From Bacteroidota bacterium (GTDB lineage Bacteria; Bacteroidota; Bacteroidia; Chitinophagales; JADJOU01): a stretch of DNA of 64,000 bases. A program made the translations under genes and the position numbers. A model generated the notes under the pieces. It was not told where the DNA came from, made no database searches, and was given only the letters and a program-made list of their open reading frames with translations. Positions 33,709-42,265 of the stretch are shown piece after piece (within the stretch, counting starts at the first letter, position 1; every line of letters begins with the position of its first letter). Location: positions 62,001 to 126,000 of the forward strand of contig JADJOU010000007.1 in NCBI GenBank assembly GCA_016713645.1, given 5' to 3'.

Positions 33709-33728
33709 AGATAAATTAATTCTCTGTT

Positions 33729-34613
33729 TTACTCTTTGATAATTCTCCCGGATTTTAAAACGCTTGAATTATCTATTACTTGATAAAAATAAACTCCTTT
33801 TGGCTTATCAGATAAATTGATGGATGTATTCTCCGAATTGACTTTTTTAGTATAAATTTTTTCTCCAAGAGTCGTGTGAATTTCTATTTCAGATATGTTT
33901 GACGACGCTATAAAATTGAAAATTCCTGTTGATGGATTGGGGTAAATATGAAATGAAGAAAAATTTTCTTCTGCAAGATTTGATCCTACAGAAGTGCAAC
34001 CAAATTCTGAAATAGCGCGTTTCCATATGCCGACGGTTTTGAAATTAACTCCTGCGAATAGGAAACCAGCTGTCATTCCAAAAGCTTCAGGCGCTAGGTT
34101 TAGGCTGGTGCCTGTGCTGACATTATTCCAACTAGCGCCATTGTCAGACGTAGAATAAACAGAGCCTCCTGGGGTGCCTACGAGTAAGCAGTTCCCAATA
34201 ACCGCTAATGTGATAGCATTATCAATGACACCACTTACATTCTTTGTAGTGGTCCAAGTAAGACCATTGTCGCTTGATTTTTTTACGCCAATTCCCGTTG
34301 CTGCAAAAACGGTTGTTCCTAGCACTGCAAGCGCATCTGTCTCAGATTTAATACTTGTCGTATCCCATGTAGCGCCATTATCTTTAGAAATATAAACACC
34401 CCTAGTGCCGCCGTCAGAGGCAGCTAAAATATTCCCACCTACTTTAACTATTGATTTGATTGTGTTATTATTTAATACAGAACTATTAGTAATTGTCCAA
34501 TTTCGCCCATAATCACTAGATGTATAGACAGCCTTCTGGCTGCTAGGCGCACTGATTCCTGTATATAATATTCCATTTAAATGAACAATCGAATAAGCGA
34601 TGTTTCTCAACAA
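33729..34613 (-). CDS. BNR-like propeller T9SS type A cargo, C-terminal fragment (whole gene 33729-34987)
   Basis: Repeats of the type GVYISKDNGATWDTT and VYTSSDYGRNWTIT are BNR/sialidase-like propeller blades (SxDxGxxW). The last 80 residues are a type A T9SS sorting domain (FHIYPNPSTGIFNF, GVYFYQV, SGRIIKE). The frame is open upstream to about 34725, where one more blade (IYKSIDKGATWTAS) lies before the frameshift. Joined length is about 419 aa. Such proteins are secreted and attached to the cell surface. The catalytic Arg set of true sialidases is not evident, so enzymatic activity is unlikely. Confidence 0.78.
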   Translation of the reverse strand: MLRNIAYSIVHLNGILYTGISAPSSQKAVYTSSDYGRNWTITNSSVLNNNTIKSIVKVGGNILAASDGGTRGVYISKDNGATWDTTSIKSETDALAVLGTTVFAATGIGVKKSSDNGLTWTTTKNVSGVIDNAITLAVIGNCLLVGTPGGSVYSTSDNGASWNNVSTGTSLNLAPEAFGMTAGFLFAGVNFKTVGIWKRAISEFGCTSVGSNLAEENFSSFHIYPNPSTGIFNFIASSNISEIEIHTTLGEKIYTKKVNSENTSINLSDKPKGVYFYQVIDNSSVLKSGRIIKE

Positions 34614-34690
34614 GCCATTGTTCGAAGCGGTCCACGTTGCCCCTTTGTCTATTGATTTATAAATTCCTCCATCGGTGAGGTTTGTTCCTG

Positions 34691-34987
34691 CTATAGCAAC
34701 AAAAAGAGTGTCTTCAACTGCAATAATTTTCGCGTGTCTAGACTTACAAGTCCGCTATTTGAAGCCGTCCAGTTATTCCCGTTATCGACAGATTTATAGA
34801 CTCCTTGGCCATTCCCAGAAATATTTCCAGTTGATGCAAATATAGTTGTACCAATAGTCGCAAAAGAATTCACCTCATTGATAGGTAGTCCAGTATTCGC
34901 CTGAACCCATTGAGCATGAGCAATATTGCTCCATCCACAAAAAATCGCAATGGTTATTGCTAAAATTGTTATTTGTAATTTGTTCAT
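34691..34987 (-). CDS. BNR-like T9SS cargo, N-terminal fragment
   Basis: Signal peptide (residues 1-25, ending AHAQ) and first propeller blades (VYKSVDNGNNWTAS). The frame is lost at about 34725-34730 after SLDTR; the next frame continues with KIIAVEDTLFVAIAG. The last residues of this fragment are therefore not native. Confidence 0.72.
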   Translation of the reverse strand: MNKLQITILAITIAIFCGWSNIAHAQWVQANTGLPINEVNSFATIGTTIFASTGNISGNGQGVYKSVDNGNNWTASNSGLVSLDTRKLLQLKTLFLLL

Positions 34988-35372
34988 GGCTTAGGTATTT
35001 AATGTTTCGTAAATTATATGTTTATAAAACTAAAGGTACTATTTTAAATTAAGTATTAATAATTAAATTTAAATGTTTGGGTAACACTAACAGTAAATTG
35101 TGTAAAAAAGATAAAGCTAAAATGCTATTGTTCAAATAATAAAAAGGGACGCTATTTCTTGTCATTGGAGCATACTTTAAGATTAAATTATCAATAAGCT
35201 TTAATACAATCGAGACCCATTGATGATATTCTCATCAGAAGTGTTTAAACATAATGGGTCAGTGAAAACCAATTTTATGTTTGTTTTTAAAAAGTGTAGA
35301 TTAAGATTGGGTTGCCTATTAAAACCCTTTCAATTGTTTTTTAATGCAAATGAGCAACCAATTAGATTGGAA
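34988..35372. other. Intergenic stretch, nothing recognised
   Basis: About 385 bp of AT-rich DNA. It lies upstream of the BNR-like gene and downstream of the next lipoprotein gene, both on the minus strand. I see no ORF of note, no clear hairpin with T run and no tRNA-like fold. Confidence 0.5.
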
Positions 35373-35774
35373 TTAATTCTTTTCAAAAGTCAATAGGTCC
35401 GTTCCACCTCCACCTCCACTGACATCCTCCAAACGAATTTTTGTACTCGTTTCTTCGGCAATATGCCAATCATCATTTAACTTATCCAAAGGAGAACTGG
35501 CAAAAGTTAGTATGAATTTCTTTTGACTATCATCTGTCCCCAATGTTAATGTACCATCAAAGCTACTGCCAGATTTAGTTGCTGTAACTTTCCCACTAGA
35601 AAAAGTAAATACATAACCCGTGAAATAATAGGTCTCATCTTTTCCTCCATCATTGTAAAGGGTAATCTTCAAATTGCCCTGTTGAACAAGATCTGTTGTG
35701 TTCGAGCTTGAAGATTTACTGCATGCATTTAATAATAAAATACAGAAAATTGAATTGAGTAGAATTTTTGACAT
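35373..35774 (-). CDS. Hypothetical lipoprotein
   Basis: 133 aa. Signal peptide with lipobox LLNAC (Cys18), then a Ser-rich linker and a compact beta-rich domain ending in a Gly-rich turn (GGGGG) before DLLTFEK. Layout is typical of small surface or periplasmic lipoproteins of Bacteroidota. Family not recognised. It is followed upstream by the FecA-like receptor on the same strand. Confidence 0.7.
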   Translation of the reverse strand: MSKILLNSIFCILLLNACSKSSSSNTTDLVQQGNLKITLYNDGGKDETYYFTGYVFTFSSGKVTATKSGSSFDGTLTLGTDDSQKKFILTFASSPLDKLNDDWHIAEETSTKIRLEDVSGGGGGTDLLTFEKN

Positions 35775-35829
35775 GTGAAGAATGATTTTGTTTATGTAAA
35801 AGTATATTTTTTTGTGTATTTAGTAATAA

Positions 35830-38022
35830 TTATAACCTAATGACTATAGAAAAAGTCCCATTCGCCCCATCCGATGACCAAACCCCAGGTCCAGGATAGA
35901 ACATCGGGCGCTTGGTGAAATATTGCTCATTGGTCAAATTATTAATGCTTGTTTTGAATTCTAATGACTTCGAGACTCTATATGTTAAATTCATATCGAC
36001 TATTCCATAAGATGGAACTAATCCTACTGATCCTGAAGGATTGGGAAGCGCTGTATTCAAAGCATCTGCATACGTACTTGAAGTATAGCTGTAGAGCAAG
36101 GTGATGCTCAATTTTGAGTATTGGTATGTCATTCCATTTCTCGAGATGATATCAGGCACACTTTCAATTTTGTTTCCGGAAATATCGACATTTGTATTGC
36201 CCAATTTTAATTTGCCATCACTATATCTTCCATCCATGATAGAAGTAGATGTGAATATGCTGATTTGATTTTTATGGGGCAATGTCCAATTGGCTTGCAG
36301 GAATATCTCCAATCCTTTGGTGAGGGAATTTCCAATATTCGTTTTATACGCGTAAAAATTGCCAAGACTATCCGTCAAGGCTAAAGTCCCAAATCGATTA
36401 TTGTATTGAAGTAAAAAACCGGTTATATCCCATTGAAGGAATAGAAATTTCCCTCGGAATCCAAGCTCTGCATTATATCCATCCGCATCGCGAATATTGG
36501 GGTCAATTTTTTCAAATAGAGATCCTGGTACGATATCCTTAAACAGCATTGGTCGATATGTCTGTGAAAATCCGCCATAGAAATTGATTTGTTCAGTGGG
36601 TTTATAATCAATGCTGGCACCGAATAATGGAAATCGGTGTGGAATGGAAACAGGTATGGCATTCTCTGGATAATAAATAATTTTTCCTGTCATATTGCTC
36701 TCGCCCATTTCAAATCGAGCACCCAAATTGAAGGATAAGTTTTTCAAAAGCGTGAAATTGTTTTCTGCAAAAAGGGCAATATTTTGAGTTTTAAAATACA
36801 AATTTCTTCCCCAAACTGGATCAACTAAATTCAAATCAAAGTCTGTTCCTGCGCTGCCTTTGCCTAGTTGAGTTCTGTGCAGTGCATTGTTCATGTATTG
36901 CATTCCCACGACAAGATGACTCTGATGTTTTCCCAAAGTATAAGATTGCAATAATCTCAATTCTTGGGTGAAACTATTGAAGCGATCGATATCAATTTGT
37001 CTATTCGCATATTCATTCGTGCTTGCAATTATGGTATCATCCATCGTCGCGGGTTTGTCAAATAGAATACTATTGCGCACCCCAATGAGCGCCGATGATA
37101 CGAATTGAATTTTTGTGTTTTTGTGAATATTCCATTTCAAAGTAAAAGAGGGAATATTGATGGCGGGATTAAAATAATTTCGTCCTCTGCTCGCTTGGGT
37201 TGGATCTTCGCGAAACATTGAATCAGTCAATGGTCCAGGAAGTCGATAGAGATAGTTCGATCGCGCCCATTCTAAGCGTAAAGACATTTTTTCACTGTGT
37301 TCATAGGTCATTGCAATACCCTCCGCATCGTAGTCGGTATGTTCATTTTTTCTATAGCCGTCTCTTGATCGCTTCGAGAAATAGGCATAGTATTTTGTCT
37401 TCCCCATTTTGACCCTGATTGAATTATAAGTGCTCAATAAATTATCAGAACCAATGGTATTGTATGTCTCAAAGCCTAATGGTCTGGAAGTATCTCCTTG
37501 TTTGGATACATAATTCAACATGCCGCCAAATTGCGCACCGTATTGAAGTGATCCTGTTCCTCGCACCAATTCTATGCGTTCAACACTTTCCATGGGGATA
37601 CTGTAATGACTTGCGGGATAGGCATACATGTCGGAGTTTAAAATGATACCATCTTTTCGCAAATTGAATTCCCATCCACGATGCGGATCTAACCCTCTTG
37701 CAGAAATATTTATTTGATTGCCGCCTTCCATATCATAGACAAAAATGCCTGGAATTTTGGCAAAAATTTGTCGCCCAGTTTTTTCAGTAATATTGGCATC
37801 GATATGTTGAAGGGAAATGACTTCGTTCTTTTTACCAGCATATATATAAGTGCCGACGATGGGCTCGAGTCTTTGCATGGTGTGCCGCGGTGCATTCCCC
37901 TCTATAGTTATTTTGGGAAGGGTTCGAGAGAGAATGGTGTCAGTACCTTGCGCTGAACCGCTGAAAAAGTGAAAGTTTAATAAAAACAGAAATAATAATT
38001 GAGCGCCTTTAATTTGTTGTAT
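35830..38022 (-). CDS. TonB-dependent receptor, FecA-like
   Basis: The ATG at 37878 gives 682 aa, but the frame stays open upstream to 38022. That extension encodes a hydrophobic stretch (LLFLFLLNFHFFSGSAQG) that looks like the missing signal peptide. No ATG, GTG or TTG is visible there, so the true start is unclear or lost to an indel. The plug domain (IFAKIPGIFVYD, INISARGLDPHR, VERIELVRGTGSLQYGAQ) is followed by a beta-barrel ending in an aromatic-rich strand (GTFSIVIRL). The plug resembles Fe(III)-dicitrate (FecA-type) receptors. It should import a siderophore or similar chelate across the outer membrane using TonB. I see no N-terminal FecR-signalling domain. Confidence 0.82.
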   Translation of the reverse strand: MQQIKGAQLLFLFLLNFHFFSGSAQGTDTILSRTLPKITIEGNAPRHTMQRLEPIVGTYIYAGKKNEVISLQHIDANITEKTGRQIFAKIPGIFVYDMEGGNQINISARGLDPHRGWEFNLRKDGIILNSDMYAYPASHYSIPMESVERIELVRGTGSLQYGAQFGGMLNYVSKQGDTSRPLGFETYNTIGSDNLLSTYNSIRVKMGKTKYYAYFSKRSRDGYRKNEHTDYDAEGIAMTYEHSEKMSLRLEWARSNYLYRLPGPLTDSMFREDPTQASRGRNYFNPAINIPSFTLKWNIHKNTKIQFVSSALIGVRNSILFDKPATMDDTIIASTNEYANRQIDIDRFNSFTQELRLLQSYTLGKHQSHLVVGMQYMNNALHRTQLGKGSAGTDFDLNLVDPVWGRNLYFKTQNIALFAENNFTLLKNLSFNLGARFEMGESNMTGKIIYYPENAIPVSIPHRFPLFGASIDYKPTEQINFYGGFSQTYRPMLFKDIVPGSLFEKIDPNIRDADGYNAELGFRGKFLFLQWDITGFLLQYNNRFGTLALTDSLGNFYAYKTNIGNSLTKGLEIFLQANWTLPHKNQISIFTSTSIMDGRYSDGKLKLGNTNVDISGNKIESVPDIISRNGMTYQYSKLSITLLYSYTSSTYADALNTALPNPSGSVGLVPSYGIVDMNLTYRVSKSLEFKTSINNLTNEQYFTKRPMFYPGPGVWSSDGANGTFSIVIRL

Positions 38023-38118
38023 GTTTTATTGCAATTCGTCACTAATCTGCAAAGTAATATTATAAACAATTAGAAGTAGGAATTTTAGAACTAATTTTTA
38101 TTAAGGTACAATCTACAT

Positions 38119-38487
38119 TTATTTTTCTTTAAAAATATCCTTATCCCAACCCCTGAATTCATAGTATTTTGCTTTTGGTTCTCCAGTCCAACCATTGATC
38201 CCTTTTTTAGGGAGCATATAACCATGTATATAAAGTATGGGAATCAACCATAGACCCAAGACAATAAACGCAATTTCTCTTCCGAAATACATCGAGATGG
38301 ATATGAAAATGATATAAGTAGCAATCGCCTTGAATACCTTGCGCCACATCGAACTTCGCTCCTCAAAGTGCCCGAAGCAGATATGTCCTAGCAATAAGAC
38401 AATGCTAATTACTGAAATTTCAAACCAGAGTGTATTTGTGTGAAACATGATATAGATTTTATTTTTTTTATTGAATTTCTTTTTCAA
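38119..38487 (-). CDS. Small membrane protein, unknown
   Basis: 122 aa from the first ATG; the ATG at 38448 (MFHTNTLWFE) may be the true start. Three hydrophobic helices are visible (about 22-40, 52-68, 70-90), then a polar C-terminal tail. I recognise no family. It sits between a TonB receptor and a carboxypeptidase-regulatory-like protein, all on the minus strand. Confidence 0.6.
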   Translation of the reverse strand: MKKKFNKKNKIYIMFHTNTLWFEISVISIVLLLGHICFGHFEERSSMWRKVFKAIATYIIFISISMYFGREIAFIVLGLWLIPILYIHGYMLPKKGINGWTGEPKAKYYEFRGWDKDIFKEK

Positions 38488-38507
38488 ACTATACGAATAA
38501 GATTGCT

Positions 38508-39104
38508 CTAAAGACCTACAATATCTTTTCTGACCGACTTACGCCAAACTTTACCGTAGGTCTTGTCGAGATATTCGAAAATTGTATGATTATATTCAGA
38601 ATCGTTATCTTCTTTAAATCTGCTGCAACCTCTAATTTTATAATTGAGATTGAATTTGTTTTCAAAAGCGCTGTCCAGATTAGTTAATGTTGACTCACGA
38701 AAAATCCCTCCTCCTTTTAGGTATAGAAATATTTTCTTTGATTCGATATCACGGAAGGCTTTTTTTCTATTTGTAAATTGCAGTAAAATTGAATCTCGGG
38801 CAATATTGATTAAACTAAAATTTAGTTGAGATGTGGCAATTAAACTGATTGTTGTATCTAAGGGCACGTAACCAAAATCTTTGATAAGAATTTTATATGT
38901 ATCTGGAAGTATCCTGTTGAATTGAAATTCTCCTTCTAAGTTTGTTTTTTTGTAAAATGTATCTGTTTTGTTGATAAGCACGATATGTGAAAAGGCGAGC
39001 GGATTCCCTGACTTTGAATCAATTATTTGACCTTTAATAGTAATTAGGCCAAAACTATCTTGCATTATACATACAAGCATTATCGATATTATTTTAAGTA
39101 TCAT
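38508..39104 (-). CDS. CarboxypepD_reg-like domain protein
   Basis: 198 aa with a signal peptide (residues 1-19). Residues 22-95 form a CarboxypepD_reg-like beta-sandwich (IKGQIIDSKSGNPLAFSHIV), the domain usually found at the N-terminus of SusC-type receptors. Residues 100-198 are a second domain ending in FEYLDKTYGKVWRKSV. Stand-alone proteins of this layout are common in Bacteroidota and of unknown role. Its location next to TonB receptors suggests an envelope function. Confidence 0.68.
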   Translation of the reverse strand: MILKIISIMLVCIMQDSFGLITIKGQIIDSKSGNPLAFSHIVLINKTDTFYKKTNLEGEFQFNRILPDTYKILIKDFGYVPLDTTISLIATSQLNFSLINIARDSILLQFTNRKKAFRDIESKKIFLYLKGGGIFRESTLTNLDSAFENKFNLNYKIRGCSRFKEDNDSEYNHTIFEYLDKTYGKVWRKSVRKDIVGL

Positions 39105-39183
39105 CTTAATAGACTAATTAGTATTTCTAATTTCTAATTCTTCATTATTAATTCAAAACTCATAATTCAAAATTCATAATTCT

Positions 39184-40554
39184 TTAAAATTCTCCTCTCA
39201 TCCCCACCACAAAATTTATTCCTGGCGCGCTGATGCCGGATGAGAATGGACGATAGTGCAAATCGAATAAATTGTCGATACCAAAATTCATTTGAAACGC
39301 TTTTGTCCATTGATATTTCGCAGAGGCATTCAATGTCCACCATCCAGGAGTTCCTGTCGGCAATGCGTAATCGATATTGTCGCTGCTTCCCGCTGGACCA
39401 TAGAATTCAAGGCTTTTCGCGCCATTGAATCTGATATTCGTATTGATCATCCATTTGGTGAATTCCGCATTTACGCCAATTACCCCATACATCGGGGGAA
39501 TATGATCTAAGCGAAGTCCCTGCGTGATATTTTGTCCGAATGTATAGGTATAGTTTGCATAGGCATTGACCACCTTGCTGATTTTATAGTTGGCTTTAAA
39601 TTGAATGCCTGTATTGATGCCCGCGTTTTTATTCGACATCAAATATACTTTTTGCGCAACACCATCAGCCAATATACTATCTGCCCCAAGGTATTGCCCA
39701 GGGCTTATCTGCATGAGATCTTGCACATACATAAAATAGGGATTGATGTCAAACTCCCATTGGCCCGTTGGACTATAATAAAAGCCCAATTCGAAATTAT
39801 AGATTTTTTCGGGACTTAAAGATGCATTGGGAATAATGAGTTTTTGGTTGATGGCATCAGAGGAGAATTTCCCGATATCAGCAATATTCGGTGCTCTAAA
39901 TCCACTGGATAAAAGGCCATAGAATCTATATCGATTGCATGGATGAAAATTGATAGATACATGTCCGACGATGGAGAAATTATCCATAGAGAGTTCGGTG
40001 AATGGAATACTATTCGCAAGGGCTTGATAACCCGCATTCAAACTATTCAAACCAAAGCGCATTCCCGAACTGAATACCCACATATCATTGAAGCGATAAT
40101 CGTGTTTGATATAAGCAGCCAAGGATCTTGTATAAGAGCCATTTTCAGGATATAGCGTGGTGGCATTGCTGTCCAATTTTTCAGTGATTTTATCTACGCG
40201 TGTCGCTTTTGAATAGACTTCATTATAGATAAATTCAAGACCATACAATAGACTGTTCTGTGAATTAAAGCGCTTTTTCGCATCTATATTCAAACTCGCA
40301 ACAGATACATTTTCGAATTGATCGACGAGTTTGCTATTGCCAAATTTTCGCGTCAATCGCTCTTCATACAATTTTTGAAATGCCCCAGTAATCGTCAATT
40401 TGTCTGAGAGAAAAGTATGACTAGAGATGATGGCTTGAATGCTTCCCATGATGCGTTTCTGCGGACCATATCGCCATTCGGCATATTCAAAAACACCATT
40501 GCTATCAACTCGATTCATGAGGTCGGTTCGTGGAATATCTGATGTATTTGACAA
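39184..40554 (-). CDS. TonB-dependent receptor, C-terminal fragment (whole gene 39184-41378)
   Basis: This is the beta-barrel. It includes SSGFRAPNIADIGK and IPNASLSPEKIYNFELG, and ends at HYRPFSSGISAPGINFVV. It resembles haem/haemoglobin-type receptors (FRAP motif), but the substrate is not proven. The frame is lost at about 40555-40590. Its C-terminal end is similar to the receptor at 42266-44530, so the two are paralogues. Confidence 0.8.
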   Translation of the reverse strand: MSNTSDIPRTDLMNRVDSNGVFEYAEWRYGPQKRIMGSIQAIISSHTFLSDKLTITGAFQKLYEERLTRKFGNSKLVDQFENVSVASLNIDAKKRFNSQNSLLYGLEFIYNEVYSKATRVDKITEKLDSNATTLYPENGSYTRSLAAYIKHDYRFNDMWVFSSGMRFGLNSLNAGYQALANSIPFTELSMDNFSIVGHVSINFHPCNRYRFYGLLSSGFRAPNIADIGKFSSDAINQKLIIPNASLSPEKIYNFELGFYYSPTGQWEFDINPYFMYVQDLMQISPGQYLGADSILADGVAQKVYLMSNKNAGINTGIQFKANYKISKVVNAYANYTYTFGQNITQGLRLDHIPPMYGVIGVNAEFTKWMINTNIRFNGAKSLEFYGPAGSSDNIDYALPTGTPGWWTLNASAKYQWTKAFQMNFGIDNLFDLHYRPFSSGISAPGINFVVGMRGEF

Positions 40555-40571
40555 TTGAAAATTGGCATGGA

Positions 40572-41378
40572 TTATGGTAGCATCGGATAGTTTGAAAGAA
40601 ATTTTTGCATCAAATCATATTGTCTAAATGCGGCATTCTGGATTACCCATGGTTTTTCATTCTCCAGTATAGTATCTTGATTATTTTTCCATGCTACATA
40701 CGTTTTATTTAAACCCCAATCCCCTTCTCTGGCTGCCCTATTCTGACCAGTGCGCAAATGATCAAATTCGGATAAGGTGAAATTGGTTGTGCTCGCGATT
40801 TTTCTGCCACCTAAATTCATGAATAAATTCATTTTCCTATTTTGCGCAGCTGAGGCATATTGCAGCGCAGCACCAACTCTCAAGAGCAATTTCTCATCAG
40901 GCTCAGTGGAGAATTTTGGCTTTCGGGTATTAAAAACCATTGCTCCGCCGAGCGCATCACTCCCATAAATGGTGGATTGGGGACCTTCCAATATCTCTAC
41001 TCTTTCGAGCATATTATTGTCGATGCTGATCACATTTTGTATGTGGTCGGTGCGATAGATAGCGTGATTCATGCGCACACCATCGATGATGATGGAAATT
41101 CGCGATCCTTCAAAACCCCTAATTATAGGACTTCCACCGCCCAATTGACTGCGCTGTATAAAAACATTTCCCTTCTTTTCAAGAAGATCTGCTGTCGTGC
41201 TAATTTGACTATTGATGATATCTTTTTCTTGAATAATTTCGATTGAATTGGCAACTTCAGAGCGCTTATCTTCGCTTTTGTAAGCAGAAATGACCTTTTC
41301 ATCGAGGTGGATTCGACTCTGGGCATTCAACTCTAATAATGAAAAACAAAGGGCGAAGAGGAGAATTTCATGCTTCAT
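40572..41378 (-). CDS. TonB-dependent receptor, N-terminal fragment (signal peptide and plug)
   Basis: Signal peptide (MKHEILLFALCFSLLELNAQ), then the plug domain: SIEIIQEKDI, RSQLGGGSPIIRGFEGSRI, VRMNHAIYRTDHIQNV and EGPQSTIYGSDALGGAMVF. No N-terminal regulatory-like extension. Joined with the C-terminal fragment it makes about 730 aa, a normal receptor. It is divergent from 41578. Confidence 0.82.
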   Translation of the reverse strand: MKHEILLFALCFSLLELNAQSRIHLDEKVISAYKSEDKRSEVANSIEIIQEKDIINSQISTTADLLEKKGNVFIQRSQLGGGSPIIRGFEGSRISIIIDGVRMNHAIYRTDHIQNVISIDNNMLERVEILEGPQSTIYGSDALGGAMVFNTRKPKFSTEPDEKLLLRVGAALQYASAAQNRKMNLFMNLGGRKIASTTNFTLSEFDHLRTGQNRAAREGDWGLNKTYVAWKNNQDTILENEKPWVIQNAAFRQYDLMQKFLSNYPMLP

Positions 41379-41577
41379 GAATGGTAGGTTTTAAATGGTA
41401 TTATATGTAAAACTAAGCAATTGTTTTTTCATCTTGGTATTTTGATTGAGCATTATTGAAATTGCTAAAAAATCCACATAAATCTTTATAAAATGCTTTC
41501 CAATTTATGCCTTTGAAGCCAATAAATAAAAAAGTAAATCAAGCGTAAATTTCCTTAAATTCGCTCTCCGAAACATC

Positions 41578-42120
41578 ATGAAGCAAGTAATAGCATCCAT
41601 ATTGTTGATTCTCTTTCTCTACCCTGCCCTGAGTACTTATATTCATTACCAAGGGGGAAAGCATCGCTATGCCAAAGCCTTCAAGAGAAAGATGGTTCGT
41701 GGAATTGCCAAAGAACAATGTGTCAAGATTGAGGTGAAGGAGAATAGTCAAGCGAATCCTCCGTTAGAATGGCATAACAGCCATGAGTTTCGATTGAATG
41801 GAATCATGTTTGACATTGTATCAACTGTTAAAACGTCAAATGGAATTGTCTACTATGTGATTCAAGATATTGCTGAATCGAAATTCCTTGCACAAATAGA
41901 AGACCAATTATTGGAGGTCTTGAGCCACGACCCAGGAATCAAGAAGCAAGCAAATCAATGCTACTCCTTTTTTCATTCTTTGTTTTTTGTTGAGGGAAAA
42001 CAAACTATTCAAAAGCCTTTATATACGATAGTTTCTAAAGATAAATTTGTTTGGAATGCTCGCTTCATATCGAATGAAGATTTGGGCATATTACTACCGC
42101 CACCAGAAGCTTTCATTTAA
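41578..42120 (+). CDS. Hypothetical secreted protein between two receptors
   Basis: 180 aa. An N-terminal hydrophobic segment (residues 3-20) is a signal peptide or anchor. The rest is a small alpha/beta domain with the motif EWHNSHEFRLNGIMFDIV. I do not recognise it by name. Its place immediately before a TonB receptor gene on the same strand and divergent from its paralogue suggests a role with them. Confidence 0.65.
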   Translation: MKQVIASILLILFLYPALSTYIHYQGGKHRYAKAFKRKMVRGIAKEQCVKIEVKENSQANPPLEWHNSHEFRLNGIMFDIVSTVKTSNGIVYYVIQDIAESKFLAQIEDQLLEVLSHDPGIKKQANQCYSFFHSLFFVEGKQTIQKPLYTIVSKDKFVWNARFISNEDLGILLPPPEAFI

Positions 42121-42121
42121 T

Positions 42122-42144
42122 TTCGTGTATCCACGAATTTTTTT
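42122..42144 (+). terminator. Rho-independent terminator
   Basis: TTCGTG-TATC-CACGAA, a perfect 6-bp stem with a 4-nt loop followed by seven T. It starts 2 nt after the stop codon of the 41578-42120 gene. It implies the downstream receptor gene has its own promoter. Confidence 0.72.
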
Positions 42145-42265
42145 ACATCCCATTTACTTTGATTGATTGTCATGCTCATGAAGTGCTGACGACATCATTT
42201 TTTTGCACATTGCAATATTCAAATTGATAAGGCATATGGGGCGGTATCGTATTATTTTATTTTAA

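Noticed and set aside
33709..33728. Terminator between the convergent M20 and BNR-like genes
   Set aside because: An AGAGA/TCTCT hairpin exists but the stem is only about 5 bp and no T run follows; too weak to call.
41379..41577. Fur-type operator between the divergent receptors
   Set aside because: I saw AT-rich sequence only and no convincing inverted repeat.
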